Counted from the first letter of the stretch, positions 52,176 through 60,813 are shown. The stretch: DNA of 64,000 nt from Pseudonocardia halophobica (GCF_027922425.1 NZ_BSFQ01000017.1:1-64000); one strand, 5' to 3'. Made by a program: numbers and translations. The notes: generated by a model not told the origin, from the sequence alone.

Positions 52176-53426
52176 GTGAGCGCAGCCGCCGAAGCACCCG
52201 AGTTCGCCGCCGTCCGGACCGCCGCCCAGCGCGCGGCCGCGGCCGCCCCGGGAGTGCGGGCGGCGGGTGGTGCCGCGGTCGACGCCGCGCTGCGCACCGC
52301 GGCCGGGCTGCTCCGCGAGGAGTCCGCCGCGCTGCTGGCGGCGAACGCCAAGGACGTCGACGCGGCCACCGCGAACGGCATGGCCGGCGGGCTGCTCGAC
52401 CGGCTCCGGCTCACCCCGGAGCGGCTCGCCGACATGGCGACGCAGCTCGAGGTGCTGGCCGGGACCCCGGAGCCGCCGGTGGAGCGGTTCGTGCGGAACC
52501 TGCCCTCAGGCGAGCGCGTGTTCGAGCGCAGCATCCCGGTCGGCGTGATCGGCGCGGTGTTCGAGGCCCGCCCGAACGTGACGATCGACGTCGCCTCCCA
52601 GGTCCTCAAGGCCCGCAGCGCCGCCGTCCTGCGCACCGGCTCCGCCGCGCTGGGCAGCGCGACCGCCCTGCTCGAGAAGGTCGTGGCGCCCGCCCTCACC
52701 GCGCACGGCATCCCGGCCGACGCGGTGCAGCTCGTCCCGCTGCCGGGGCACGCCGGCGCCGAGGCGCTGGTCGGGCTGCCGGACCTGGTGCCGCTCGTCG
52801 TGGTGCGGGGGAGCGGCGAGGTCACGCGCAAGCTGTCGATGCTGGGCGCGGCCGCGGGCACCCGCGTGCTCGCGCACGCCGACGGCGGTGGCGTGCTGTA
52901 CCTGGACTCTTCGGCCGAGGAGACCGTCGTCGAGCGACTGGTGCACGACTCGACCGACCGCCTCGGGGTCTGCAACCGGCTGAACCTGCTGCTCATCGAT
53001 CGGCCGGCCTACGAGAAGCTGCTGCCCGTCGCGGAGAAGGTGCTCCGGGACCGCGGGATCGCGCTGAGCCTGCCGCCGCACACGCACGCCCTCGGCCACG
53101 AGTGGGCGCTCGACTCCGGCAACGAGGCGCACGTGACGGTCGCGCCCGTCGACGGCGCGGTCGACGCCGCGCTGACCGCCGCGCGCGAGACGTCCGGGCT
53201 GGCCGCCTGCGTGTGCGCTGCCGACGAGGCCGTCGCCCACCGCTTCATCGACGCCTACACCGGCACCGGGGTGTTCTGGAACAGCCCGACCCGGCTGCTC
53301 GACGGCTACAAGCTGCTCGGCGTCCCCGAGACCGGTATCAACGTCGACCACACCCCCGGCCCCCGCGGCCCGGTCACCTACCCCGACCTGGCCCTCCGCC
53401 AGTTCGTGGTGCTCCCCCCGGCGTAG
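52176..53426 (+). CDS. proA: Gamma-glutamyl phosphate reductase
   Basis: A 416-residue enzyme of proline synthesis that reduces glutamyl-5-phosphate to the semialdehyde with NADPH. Conserved blocks: SIPVGVIGAVFEARPNVTIDVAS, LRTGSAALGS, LVVVRGSGEVTRKLS, RVLAHADGGGVLYLD, and DRLGVCNRLNLLLID with the nucleophilic Cys. FWNSPTRLLDGYKLLGVPETGIN and GPVTYPDLALRQFVV end the protein. Length is normal. The GTG start sits six bases after the -10, so translation is probably leaderless. A 40-nt palindrome follows about 70 bases after the stop. proB is not in the window. Confidence 0.94.
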   Translation: MSAAAEAPEFAAVRTAAQRAAAAAPGVRAAGGAAVDAALRTAAGLLREESAALLAANAKDVDAATANGMAGGLLDRLRLTPERLADMATQLEVLAGTPEPPVERFVRNLPSGERVFERSIPVGVIGAVFEARPNVTIDVASQVLKARSAAVLRTGSAALGSATALLEKVVAPALTAHGIPADAVQLVPLPGHAGAEALVGLPDLVPLVVVRGSGEVTRKLSMLGAAAGTRVLAHADGGGVLYLDSSAEETVVERLVHDSTDRLGVCNRLNLLLIDRPAYEKLLPVAEKVLRDRGIALSLPPHTHALGHEWALDSGNEAHVTVAPVDGAVDAALTAARETSGLAACVCAADEAVAHRFIDAYTGTGVFWNSPTRLLDGYKLLGVPETGINVDHTPGPRGPVTYPDLALRQFVVLPPA

Positions 53427-53493
53427 CCGGACTTGATCTCCCGATCACCCGGCAAGTCGCGGGTTCGTACATCCGCCCAGGTCGGCAGGGGTC

Positions 53494-53533
53494 GTGAGTG
53501 GCAACTGCCGCTAGAGGGGCAGTTGCCGCTCAC
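53494..53533. repeat. 40-nt palindromic element, copy 3
   Basis: It begins GTGAGTGGCAACTGCC and ends GGCAGTTGCCGCTCAC around a CTAGAG centre; the arms pair over 16 bases with a single G-T pair. It lies downstream of proA, where it could also act as terminator. Confidence 0.8.
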
Positions 53534-53618
53534 GGGGAACGTCGATCGCGCGACACCCCCTGAGGGAGTGCCGCGCGAGACGGGTTGCGGGGCGGGTCGG
53601 TGCGCTGTCAGTGCGCGG

Positions 53619-53906
53619 TCAGTGCGCCCAGGCGTGCTCGTGGCCGTGGGACGAGTGGTCGTCCCAGTCGCTGCCGTGGTCCTTGTCGTGGTCCTGGTCG
53701 TGGTCCCAGTCGTCGCCGCCGTGGCCGTGGTGGTCCCGGTCCATGTCCCACTCGTGGCAGCCGCCGTGGTCGTCGTGGCCGTGGCCCTTGTCGTGGTCGT
53801 GGTCCCGGTCCTTGTCGTGGTCCCGGTCCTCGTGACCGTCGTGGTCCCACTTGCCGTCGTGGTCGTTGTGGTGCTTCTCGTCGTACTTGCTGTTCCAGCC
53901 GGACAT
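53619..53906 (-). CDS. Asp/His-rich small protein, possible metal binder
   Basis: A 95-residue protein, about half of it Asp (27) and His (23), with five Trp, one Cys and almost no hydrophobic residues. DHD, DHDHDK, HGHDDHGGCHEWD and DHDQDHDKDH segments recur, like an irregular Asp-His repeat. GAGGAG six bases before the ATG supports a real start. No signal peptide is visible. Such composition suggests binding of zinc, nickel or copper, or a charged disordered chaperone-like role; both are inference. The opposite strand of the same DNA reads as a run of Val/Leu, an artefact of the codon pattern. I do not recognise a family. Confidence 0.6.
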   Translation of the reverse strand: MSGWNSKYDEKHHNDHDGKWDHDGHEDRDHDKDRDHDHDKGHGHDDHGGCHEWDMDRDHHGHGGDDWDHDQDHDKDHGSDWDDHSSHGHEHAWAH

Positions 53907-54108
53907 CGGGAGCTCCTCGGGGGGCGTCGGGCGGGGGATCCGGGGCGGTTCCTCCGATGCCGGGAACTCTGCCGGTCAGCGGCCCGCGGAACGATCGTGT
54001 GCGCCCCCGCTCGCGATGATCACCACCCCACTTCCCGCCGGGGGACAACCCCACGCGGGCGGACGGCGCGGGGAGCCGATCGTCCGGCGGATTGTCGGGG
54101 TGCGGGGA

Positions 54109-54114
54109 TAGGGT
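54109..54114 (+). promoter_or_regulatory. -10 element of a probable leaderless promoter
   Basis: TAGGGT stands six bases before the GTG at 54121 of the first M16 gene. Confidence 0.5.
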
Positions 54115-54120
54115 CGGGAC

Positions 54121-55470
54121 GTGTCAGCTCCCGAACTCCACCGGGCCACGCTCCCCAACGGCCTGCGCGTGCTCCTCGCGCCCGACCCGGCCACCCCGGT
54201 CGTCGGCGTCGCGGTGCACGTCGACGTCGGCTTCCGGTCCGAGCCCGAGGGGCGCACCGGCTTCGCCCACCTCTTCGAGCACCTGATGTTCCAGGGCAGC
54301 GAGAGCCTGGCGAAGCTGGAGCACTTCCGGCAGGTCCAGGGCGCGGGCGGGGTGTTCAACGGCTCGACCCACCAGGACTACACCGACTACTTCGAGGTCC
54401 TGCCCGGCGCCGCGCTCGAACGCGCGCTGTTCCTCGAGGCGGACCGGCTGCGGGCCCCGAAGCTCACGGAGGAGAACCTCCGCAACCAGGTGGACGTGGT
54501 CAAGGAGGAGATCCGGCTCAACGTCCTGAACCGGCCCTACGGCGGGTTCCCCTGGATCCTGCTGCCGCCCGTCCTCTACGACACCTTCCCCAACGCGCAC
54601 AACGGCTACGGCGACTTCACCGAGCTCGAGCAGGCCACGCTGGACGACGCGGCGTCCTTCTTCGACACCTACTACGCCCCGGGCAACGCGCAGGTCACCG
54701 TGCACGGCGACTTCGCGGCCGCCGGCGGGGTGGACGAGGTGCTGGCGCTGGTCGAGAAGCACTTCGGCGACATCCCCGCCCGGCCGGCGCCCGAGCGGCC
54801 GTCGTTCGGCGAGCCGGTCCCGGGCTCCGAGCGCCGCGGCACGGTGGCCGACGCGCACGCCCCGATGCCCGCGCTGGCCGTCGGCTACCGGGTGCCGGAC
54901 CCGTCGACGGAGCTCGACGCGTACCTGGGTCACGCCCTGCTCGCCTCCGTCCTCGGCGACGGCGAGGCCGCCCGGCTGCAGCGCCGCCTCGTGCACGCGG
55001 ACGGCCTGGTCACGGACGTCGGCGCCAGCAACGGGCTGATGGGCGGCCCGCTCGACGCGCGGGACCCGGACACGTTCACGATCACCGCCGTGCACCCGGG
55101 CGCCGTCGACCCGGAGCGGGTGCTCGGCGCGATCGACGAGGAGCTGGACAAGCTGGCGGCCGAGGGCCCGAGCGCCGAGGAGCTGGCCCGCCAGTCCGCG
55201 CGCTGGGCCGCCTCCCTGCACCACGAGGACGACCGGGTGATGTACCGGATGCTCGGCCTCGGCGCCCGCGAGCTGCTCTACGGGCGCGCCGAGATCGCGC
55301 AGGAGCTGCCCGCGCGCATCGCCGCCGTCACGCCGGAGCAGGTCCGGGCCGCCGCCGAGTCCCTGCGCTCGGCCGGTCGTGCCGTGCTGCTGGTCGAGCC
55401 GACCGCGGGCGCCGTGCCGGGCAGCGAGGACCCCGCCGAACTGGCGAACCCCGAGGAGGCCGGCGCATGA
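54121..55470 (+). CDS. M16-family zinc peptidase, catalytic subunit
   Basis: A 449-residue peptidase of the insulinase/PepR type. The inverted zinc motif HLFEH (His50, Glu53, His54) and a downstream VVKEEIR Glu (about 129-130) form the metal site. Other M16 features are LPNGLRVLLAPD, GRTGFAHLFEHLMFQGSE, FNGSTHQDYTDYFEVLP, FFDTYYAPGNAQVTVHGDF and the C-terminal half. It should cleave peptides together with the next protein. It starts at GTG after a leaderless-type promoter and overlaps the following ATG (ATGA), so a heterodimer made in equal amounts is likely. Confidence 0.92.
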   Translation: MSAPELHRATLPNGLRVLLAPDPATPVVGVAVHVDVGFRSEPEGRTGFAHLFEHLMFQGSESLAKLEHFRQVQGAGGVFNGSTHQDYTDYFEVLPGAALERALFLEADRLRAPKLTEENLRNQVDVVKEEIRLNVLNRPYGGFPWILLPPVLYDTFPNAHNGYGDFTELEQATLDDAASFFDTYYAPGNAQVTVHGDFAAAGGVDEVLALVEKHFGDIPARPAPERPSFGEPVPGSERRGTVADAHAPMPALAVGYRVPDPSTELDAYLGHALLASVLGDGEAARLQRRLVHADGLVTDVGASNGLMGGPLDARDPDTFTITAVHPGAVDPERVLGAIDEELDKLAAEGPSAEELARQSARWAASLHHEDDRVMYRMLGLGARELLYGRAEIAQELPARIAAVTPEQVRAAAESLRSAGRAVLLVEPTAGAVPGSEDPAELANPEEAGA

Positions 55471-56846
55471 GCGCGCCCACCACGCACCGCAGCGCCGAGG
55501 AGATCGGCCGCACCCTGGCGGGCCCGCGCCCGCTGCCCCCGCTGGGTGCCACACGCGAGGTCCCGCTGCCCGAGGTGGTCACCGAGACGCTCCCGTCCGG
55601 GCTGCGCGTGCTGGCCGTGCACCGGCCGGGCGTGCCGATGGTCGAGATGCGGCTGCGCGTGCCGTTCGCCGCGCCCGGCTCCGTCGCGGACCCGGCGTTC
55701 ACCGCGCGCGCCGAGCTCCTGTCGTCGGCCATGCTCACCGGCACCGCCACCCACGACCGGGTGGGGATCGACGACGAGCTGGCCGGCGTCGGCGCCGAGC
55801 TCGGCGTGGCCGTCGACCCGGAGCGGCTGCTGGTGCACGGCTCGGGGCTGGCGGAGGGCCTGCCGACGGTGCTCGACGTCCTCGCCGACGTGCTCACCGG
55901 CGCGACCTACCCCGAGCCCGAACTGCTGCGCGAGCGGGAGCGGCTCGTCGAGCGCATCTCCGTGGCCCGCGCGCAGCCCCGCACGGTGGCCCGTGAGGCG
56001 TTGCAGCGCAAGCGGTTCGGCGACCACCCGATCGCGCTGGAGATGCCCTCGGGCGAGGCGGTCGCGGCGGTCGACCCCGGCGAGGTGCGGGCGCTGCACG
56101 CGGAGGGCGTGATGCCGCGCGGCTCCACGCTCGTGCTGGTCGGCGAGCTCGACCCCGCCGAGGCGATCGCCGCCGTCGGGAAGGTCCTGGGCGGCTGGAC
56201 GGGCGCGGCGCAGGCCCGCGAGCTGGGGCCGCCGCCGGTCACCGCGGCCGGCCCGCTGGAGCTGGTGCACCGCCCGGGCTCCGTGCAGTCGCAGCTGCGG
56301 CTCACCGCGCCGGCGCTGCGCCGGGACGAGGAGGGCTACGCGGCCTACCAGCTCGCCAACCTCGTGTTCGGCGGCTACTTCTCCTCCCGCTGGATGGAGA
56401 ACGTCCGCGAGGACAAGGGCTACACCTACGGCGCCCACTCCGGCACCGAGTTCGTGCCCGGCGGGGCGGTGCTCGGCGTGGAGACGGACGTCGCGAGCGA
56501 CGTCACCGCGGCCGCGCTGCTCGAGACCCGCTACGAGCTGGGGCGCATGGTCGCGGTGCCGCCCACCGCGGACGAGATCGAGGCGGCCCGGCGGTACGCC
56601 GTCGGCTCCCTGCTCATCTCGCTGGACAGCCAGGGCGGGCTCGCGTCCACCCTCGCCGCGCTCGACGCCGCCGGCCTGTCGATCGACTGGCTGCGCGAGC
56701 GGCCGGTGCGGCTGGAGGCGGTCACGCCCGAGCAGGTGGCCGAGGCGGCCCTCGAGTACTTCGCGCCGGAGCGGTTCACCGGCGTCGTCGTGGGCGACGC
56801 CGAGGTGATCGGCCCGCGGCTGCGCGCGCTGGGAGGCGTGGAATGA
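55467..56846 (+). CDS. M16-family peptidase-like, non-catalytic subunit
   Basis: A 459-residue M16 protein that lacks the HxxEH motif: the corresponding segment reads FTARAELLSSAMLTGT. Shared features include TLPSGLRVLAVHRPGVPMVEMRL, PRGSTLVLVGELDP, AYQLANLVFGGYFSSRWMENVREDKGYTYGAHS (the Arg-Tyr substrate-binding element of non-catalytic subunits) and YAVGSLLISLDSQGGLAS. Such pairs act as obligate dimers, for example mitochondrial processing peptidase. The start overlaps the first subunit; its end overlaps nudC (ATGA), so nudC is translated from the same message. Confidence 0.9.
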   Translation: MSAPTTHRSAEEIGRTLAGPRPLPPLGATREVPLPEVVTETLPSGLRVLAVHRPGVPMVEMRLRVPFAAPGSVADPAFTARAELLSSAMLTGTATHDRVGIDDELAGVGAELGVAVDPERLLVHGSGLAEGLPTVLDVLADVLTGATYPEPELLRERERLVERISVARAQPRTVAREALQRKRFGDHPIALEMPSGEAVAAVDPGEVRALHAEGVMPRGSTLVLVGELDPAEAIAAVGKVLGGWTGAAQARELGPPPVTAAGPLELVHRPGSVQSQLRLTAPALRRDEEGYAAYQLANLVFGGYFSSRWMENVREDKGYTYGAHSGTEFVPGGAVLGVETDVASDVTAAALLETRYELGRMVAVPPTADEIEAARRYAVGSLLISLDSQGGLASTLAALDAAGLSIDWLRERPVRLEAVTPEQVAEAALEYFAPERFTGVVVGDAEVIGPRLRALGGVE

Positions 56847-57838
56847 CGTTCGAGCTGGTCACCCCGCCCGTCCTCTCCCGGGGCACGGTGGTGCGCGACG
56901 AACCGCTGCGGCTCGACGCGGACCGGCAGAAGGCCACGTGGCCGACCGCGCGCGTAGTCGTCGTCGACGAGAAGGGCCGCACGCCGGTCTCCTGGGACGC
57001 CGCGCCGCAGTCCCGCTTCCGTGAGGGCGACGCCGCGGGCTGGGACGCGGCCGCCGGCTCGGGTGCCGTCCTGCGCACCCGGCCCGCCGAGGACATCGCG
57101 CCGGCCCCGCCGGGGGACGCCGTGCTGCTCGGCGAGGCCCAGGGGGTCGCCTACTGGGCGGCCCGCGGCCGGCCGGACCTCGCGGCGGGGGACGACCCGG
57201 CGGACTGGGCGGACCTGCGGGCCGTCGGCGCGGAGCTCGACGCCCTCGGCGCGGGCCTGTTCACCGGTGCCGTCGCGGCCCTGAACTGGCACGACACCGC
57301 GCGCTTCTGCGCCCGGGACGGCTCGCCGACCCACCCGCACAACGCCGGCTGGGCCCGGCGCTGCGAGGCCCACCAGCACGAGGAGTACCCGCGCACCGAC
57401 CCGGCGGTCATCTGCCTGGTGCACGACGGCGCCGACCGCGTCCTGCTCGCCCGCCAGCCGGTCTGGCCGCCGGGGCGGTACTCGGTGCTCGCCGGCTTCG
57501 TCGAGGCCGGGGAGTCGCTGGAGGCGTGCGTCATGCGCGAGATCCACGAGGAGGTGGGCGTCGAGGTCTCGAAGGTCGCCTACCTCGGCAGCCAGGCCTG
57601 GCCGTTCCCGCGGTCGCTGATGGTCGGGTTCCAGGCCGTCGCCGATCCGGACCGGCCGCTGCGGCCGGCCGACGGCGAGATCGAGGAGGCCATCTGGGTC
57701 ACCCGCGAGGAGCTGCGCGCCGCGATGGACAAGGGCGACTGGGGCGCTCGGGACGAGTCGGACGGCAAGCTCGTCCTGCTCCCGGGCCGGGTGTCGATCG
57801 CCCGGTCGATGCTCGACTCGTGGGCGGCGCAGGCCTGA
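56843..57838 (+). CDS. nudC: NAD+ diphosphatase / NAD-RNA decapping Nudix hydrolase
   Basis: A 331-residue Nudix enzyme. The Nudix box GFVEAGESLEACVMREIHEEVG is intact and is followed by the NudC-specific SQAWPFPRSLMVGFQAV. The zinc ribbon before it is degenerate: FCARDGSP and RRCEAHQHEEYPRTDPAVIC keep only the first Cys of each CxxC pair, with Asp and His in place of the second. M. tuberculosis NudC (Rv3199c) shows similar changes as I recall. It cleaves NAD(H) and removes NAD caps from RNA. The start overlaps the upstream M16 gene by four bases. Confidence 0.92.
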   Translation: MTFELVTPPVLSRGTVVRDEPLRLDADRQKATWPTARVVVVDEKGRTPVSWDAAPQSRFREGDAAGWDAAAGSGAVLRTRPAEDIAPAPPGDAVLLGEAQGVAYWAARGRPDLAAGDDPADWADLRAVGAELDALGAGLFTGAVAALNWHDTARFCARDGSPTHPHNAGWARRCEAHQHEEYPRTDPAVICLVHDGADRVLLARQPVWPPGRYSVLAGFVEAGESLEACVMREIHEEVGVEVSKVAYLGSQAWPFPRSLMVGFQAVADPDRPLRPADGEIEEAIWVTREELRAAMDKGDWGARDESDGKLVLLPGRVSIARSMLDSWAAQA

Positions 57839-57868
57839 GCGGGCCGCACGGCGCCGAGAACGTCGCGA

Positions 57869-57894
57869 CCCCGGCCGGACGGGTCCGGTCGGGG
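57869..57894. terminator. Hairpin between nudC and mrx1
   Basis: CCCCGGCCGGA pairs with TCCGGTCGGGG (one G-T pair) across four bases, between two convergent genes. Confidence 0.6.
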
Positions 57895-57908
57895 CCGTGT
57901 GGCGCGGG

Positions 57909-58151
57909 TCAGGCCGCAGTCAGTCGCTTCTTCACCTCGGCGAAGCTCGGGTTCGTGGCGGTCGTCTCGTCCGGGAAGAGGACGGTGGGCACCGTCTGGT
58001 TGCCGCCGTTGACGCCCTCGACGAAGCGTGCCGCGTCGGGGTTCCGCTCGATGTCGATCTCGCGGTACTCGATGCCCGCCTCGTCGAGCTGGAGCTTGAG
58101 GCGGCGGCAGAAGCCGCACCACGTGGTCGAGTACATCGTCAGCTGCGCCAT
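57909..58151 (-). CDS. mrx1: Mycoredoxin (glutaredoxin-like)
   Basis: An 80-residue thioredoxin-fold protein with redox motif C-G-F-C (Cys12, Cys15) in MYSTTWCGFCRRLKLQL, the cis-Pro loop GNQTVPTVLF and the end NPSFAEVKKRL. Actinobacterial mycoredoxin-1 uses mycothiol instead of glutathione to reduce mixed disulfides. The M. tuberculosis Mrx1 (Rv3198A) lies between nudC and uvrD2 exactly as here, which supports the name. Normal length. It is convergent to nudC and divergent to uvrD2. Confidence 0.92.
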   Translation of the reverse strand: MAQLTMYSTTWCGFCRRLKLQLDEAGIEYREIDIERNPDAARFVEGVNGGNQTVPTVLFPDETTATNPSFAEVKKRLTAA

Positions 58152-58259
58152 GCAGGCTTCAACAGCGGCGCCGGGCACGCCGTTCCGCACCCGGTTGTGC
58201 GGTCGGTCACGTCACGAGGGTGCGCGGGAACCGTCGGTGGGGTTTGTCAGGATGGGGTG

Positions 58260-60335
58260 GTGACGGCTTCCGTGACGGCTCCGGCCGACTTCGACCGGCT
58301 CGACGAGGAACAGCGGGCCGCCGTCACCGCGCCGCGCGGTCCGGTCTGCGTGCTGGCCGGCGCGGGCACCGGGAAGACCCGCACGATCACGCACCGGATC
58401 GCCCATCTCGTCGGGCACGGGCACGTGGCGCCCGGGCAGGTCCTGGCCGTCACGTTCACGGCGCGGGCGGCGGGGGAGCTGCGCACCCGCCTCCGGGCGC
58501 TCGACGCCGGCGGCGTCCAGGCCCGCACGTTCCACGCGGCCGCCCTGCGGCAGCTGCGCTACTTCTGGCCGCGGGTCGTCGGGGAGCGGCAGTGGCAGCT
58601 GCTCGAGGGCAAGCTCCGTTTGATCGGCCAGGCCGCGGCGCGCGCCCGGGCGGGCACCGACTCGGACGCGCTGCGCGACCTCGCCACCGAGATCGAGTGG
58701 GCCAAGTCCAGCCTGGTCACCCCGGAGAGCTACCCGGCCGAGGTCGCCCGGCTGCGGCGGGACGTCCCGGGCCCGGTCGAGCAGGTCGCGCAGGTCTACG
58801 CGGGGTACGAGGCGCTGAAGAACCAGGCCGAGGCCCTCGACTTCGACGACCTGTTGCTGCACGTCGCGGCCGCGCTCGAGGAGCACCGCGCGGTCGCCGA
58901 GGAGTTCCGCGACCGGTACCGGTGCTTCGTGGTCGACGAGTACCAGGACGTCACCCCGCTGCAGCAGCGGGTGCTCGACGCCTGGCTCGGCGAGCGGGAC
59001 GACCTCACCGTCGTCGGCGACGCCAACCAGACGATCTACACCTTCGCCGGGGCCTCGCCCCGCTACCTGCTGGACTTCCCGCGCCGCTTCCCGGAGGCCA
59101 CCGTCGTCCGGCTGACCCGGGACTACCGCTCCACCCCGCAGATCGTCTCCTGCGCGAACTCCGTGATCGGCGCCGCGCGCGGCCGCGTCGCCGGGAGCCG
59201 GCTGCGGCTCGTCGGGCAGCTGCCGCCCGGACCGGACCCGGACTTCGCCGAGTACGAGGACGAGCCCGCCGAGGCCGCCGCCGTCGCGGCCAAGATCCGC
59301 AGGCTGGTCGCCGACGGCACCCCGCCCGCCGAGATCGCGGTGCTGTTCCGGATCAACGCGCAGTCGGAGAGCTACGAGCAGGCGCTCACCGAGGCCGGCG
59401 TGCCGTACCAGGTGCGCGGCGGCGAGCGTTTCTTCACCCGCGCCGAGGTGCGCCGGGCGATGATCGCGCTGCGCACCGCTCCGCCGTTGCCCGAGGGGAT
59501 GGACCTGGTCACCGCGGTGCGCCGGGTGCTCGGGACGGTCGGGCTCACGGACGAGCCGCCCGCCGGCACGGCCATGCGCGCCCAGTGGGAGTCGCTGCTG
59601 GCGCTCGTGGGGCTGGCCGAGGAGCTCGCGGCAGTGGAGCCGCAGGCGGACCTGCGCCGCTTCTCCGCCGAGCTCGAGACCCGGGCGGACGCGTCGCACC
59701 CGCCGGTGGTCCAGGGCGTCACGTTGGCGTCCCTGCACGCCGCCAAGGGCCTGGAGTGGGACGTCGTGTTCCTCGTCGGGCTGGTCGACGGGACCCTGCC
59801 GATCCAGCACGCCGAGGGGGACGAGTCCGCGATCGAGGAGGAGCGCCGCCTGCTCTACGTCGGCGTCACCCGGGCCCGGCGGGTGCTGCGGATGTCGTGG
59901 GCCCTCGCGCGCGCCTCGGGCCGCGGCCGGCAGCGCCGCCGCAGCCGATTCCTGTACGGGCTGATCCCCGAGGAGCACCCGGCGTCGCGTGTCGCCCAGG
60001 GCGACCGCCGCCGGTCGGGCGGCCCGAAACCGCGCTGCCGGGTGTGCGGGGAGCCACTGATCGGCACCACCGCGCTGAAGCTGCAGCGGTGCGGGGCCTG
60101 TCCGTCCGATGTGGACACCGAGCTCCTCGAGCGGCTGCGCGACTGGCGCGGCGAGGTGGCCAAGCGGCAGGGCGTGCCGTCCTACGTGATCTTCACGGAC
60201 GCGACCCTCACCGCCATCGCCGAGCAGCGCCCGGCCGACGCCGCCGCGCTCGTCGGGATCCCCGGGATCGGGGCCCGCAAGCTCGACCGGTACGGGCCCG
60301 ACGTCCTCGCACTGGTCACCGACTCGGGCGCCTGA
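58260..60335 (+). CDS. uvrD2: UvrD2 DNA helicase with zinc hook and HRDC domain
   Basis: A 691-residue superfamily 1 helicase. Motifs: LAGAGTGKTRTITHRIAHLV (Walker A), TFTARAAGELRTRL, FVVDEYQDVTPLQQRVL, GDANQTIYTFAGAS, LTRDYRSTPQIV, ASLHAAKGLEWDVVFLVG and RRLLYVGVTRARR. Near residue 590 a four-Cys hook CRVCGEPL and CGAC joins the motor to a C-terminal HRDC domain (LLERLRDWRGEVAKRQG, YVIFTDATLTAIAEQRP and VGIPGIGARKLDRYG). This layout defines mycobacterial UvrD2 (Rv3198c). It starts at GTG 58260, where CAGGAT six bases upstream may serve as -10. whiB7 follows in the same direction as in mycobacteria. Confidence 0.93.
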   Translation: MTASVTAPADFDRLDEEQRAAVTAPRGPVCVLAGAGTGKTRTITHRIAHLVGHGHVAPGQVLAVTFTARAAGELRTRLRALDAGGVQARTFHAAALRQLRYFWPRVVGERQWQLLEGKLRLIGQAAARARAGTDSDALRDLATEIEWAKSSLVTPESYPAEVARLRRDVPGPVEQVAQVYAGYEALKNQAEALDFDDLLLHVAAALEEHRAVAEEFRDRYRCFVVDEYQDVTPLQQRVLDAWLGERDDLTVVGDANQTIYTFAGASPRYLLDFPRRFPEATVVRLTRDYRSTPQIVSCANSVIGAARGRVAGSRLRLVGQLPPGPDPDFAEYEDEPAEAAAVAAKIRRLVADGTPPAEIAVLFRINAQSESYEQALTEAGVPYQVRGGERFFTRAEVRRAMIALRTAPPLPEGMDLVTAVRRVLGTVGLTDEPPAGTAMRAQWESLLALVGLAEELAAVEPQADLRRFSAELETRADASHPPVVQGVTLASLHAAKGLEWDVVFLVGLVDGTLPIQHAEGDESAIEEERRLLYVGVTRARRVLRMSWALARASGRGRQRRRSRFLYGLIPEEHPASRVAQGDRRRSGGPKPRCRVCGEPLIGTTALKLQRCGACPSDVDTELLERLRDWRGEVAKRQGVPSYVIFTDATLTAIAEQRPADAAALVGIPGIGARKLDRYGPDVLALVTDSGA

Positions 60336-60440
60336 CCGGCCACCGCACCGCGAGTTGCGGCATCGGCTACGCCCCGGTGACCCTGTGGCGAACGATCGAC
60401 GACGCCCGGGTGGATCGGAAACTGCTTCTCGAATCAACGG

Positions 60441-60480
60441 ATTAATTCTGTTGTGCGCGTCGGGGCGCTGCTTCTAGTCT
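60441..60480 (+). promoter_or_regulatory. whiB7 promoter with AT-rich WhiB7 box
   Basis: ATTAATTCTG (60441-60450) directly precedes the -35 TTGTGC (60451-60456). TAGTCT (60475-60480) is the -10, 18 bases away. An AT-rich patch just upstream of the -35 is where WhiB7 with the primary sigma factor binds, so autoactivation is likely. The leader from here to the whiB7 start is about 445 bases. Confidence 0.75.
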
Positions 60481-60554
60481 CACATGCACGGACGGAGCAA
60501 CGCCCCGTCCTTCCGCACGGAACCGCACCGAGCTGCCGGAGAGGAGGCGCCGCC

Positions 60555-60788
60555 ATGGAGATCTACGCGATGACGACCGGGACGACCGGGACCCCGCGTG
60601 CGATCGCGCCCGCCGGTGTCTCCACCCGCCTCGGTGTCGCGCCGTCCCTCCGCCGCCCGCGCGGCGGTTGGCCGTTCGCCGCGTTCCGCGTCGTCACCGA
60701 GAAGCAGGTGCCGCAGGTCGCGGTCATCGCCGATCACAACTGGACAGGTGTGTCCGTTCCGAACGGGCTGTGCCGACGAAGGTCGTAG
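60555..60788 (+). CDS. Upstream ORF in the whiB7 leader
   Basis: A 77-codon reading frame begins at ATG with GAGAGGAGG seven bases upstream. It ends with TAG 26 bases before the attenuator hairpin. It reads EIYAMTTGTTGTPRAIAP, then an Arg/Pro-rich middle, then VVTEKQVPQVAVIADHNW near the end. In mycobacteria and streptomycetes, stalling of ribosomes on an upstream frame by antibiotics prevents termination and lets whiB7 be transcribed. The position and strong ribosome site here fit that role; the peptide itself may be unimportant. Frame length is longer than the short mycobacterial one I remember. Confidence 0.6.
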   Translation: MEIYAMTTGTTGTPRAIAPAGVSTRLGVAPSLRRPRGGWPFAAFRVVTEKQVPQVAVIADHNWTGVSVPNGLCRRRS

Positions 60789-60813
60789 CAGCCCAGCCGG
60801 CCGTCGAGTTTCG

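Noticed and set aside
53611..53906. Plus-strand frame rich in Val and Leu, resembling membrane helices
   Set aside because: It is the reverse reading of the Asp/His-rich peptide; GAC and CAC codons read as GTC and GTG. The minus strand has the ribosome site.
60484..60573. A second, 29-codon upstream ORF in the whiB7 leader
   Set aside because: Its ATG lies only three bases after the -10, before the expected transcription start, so it is probably not on the mRNA in full.
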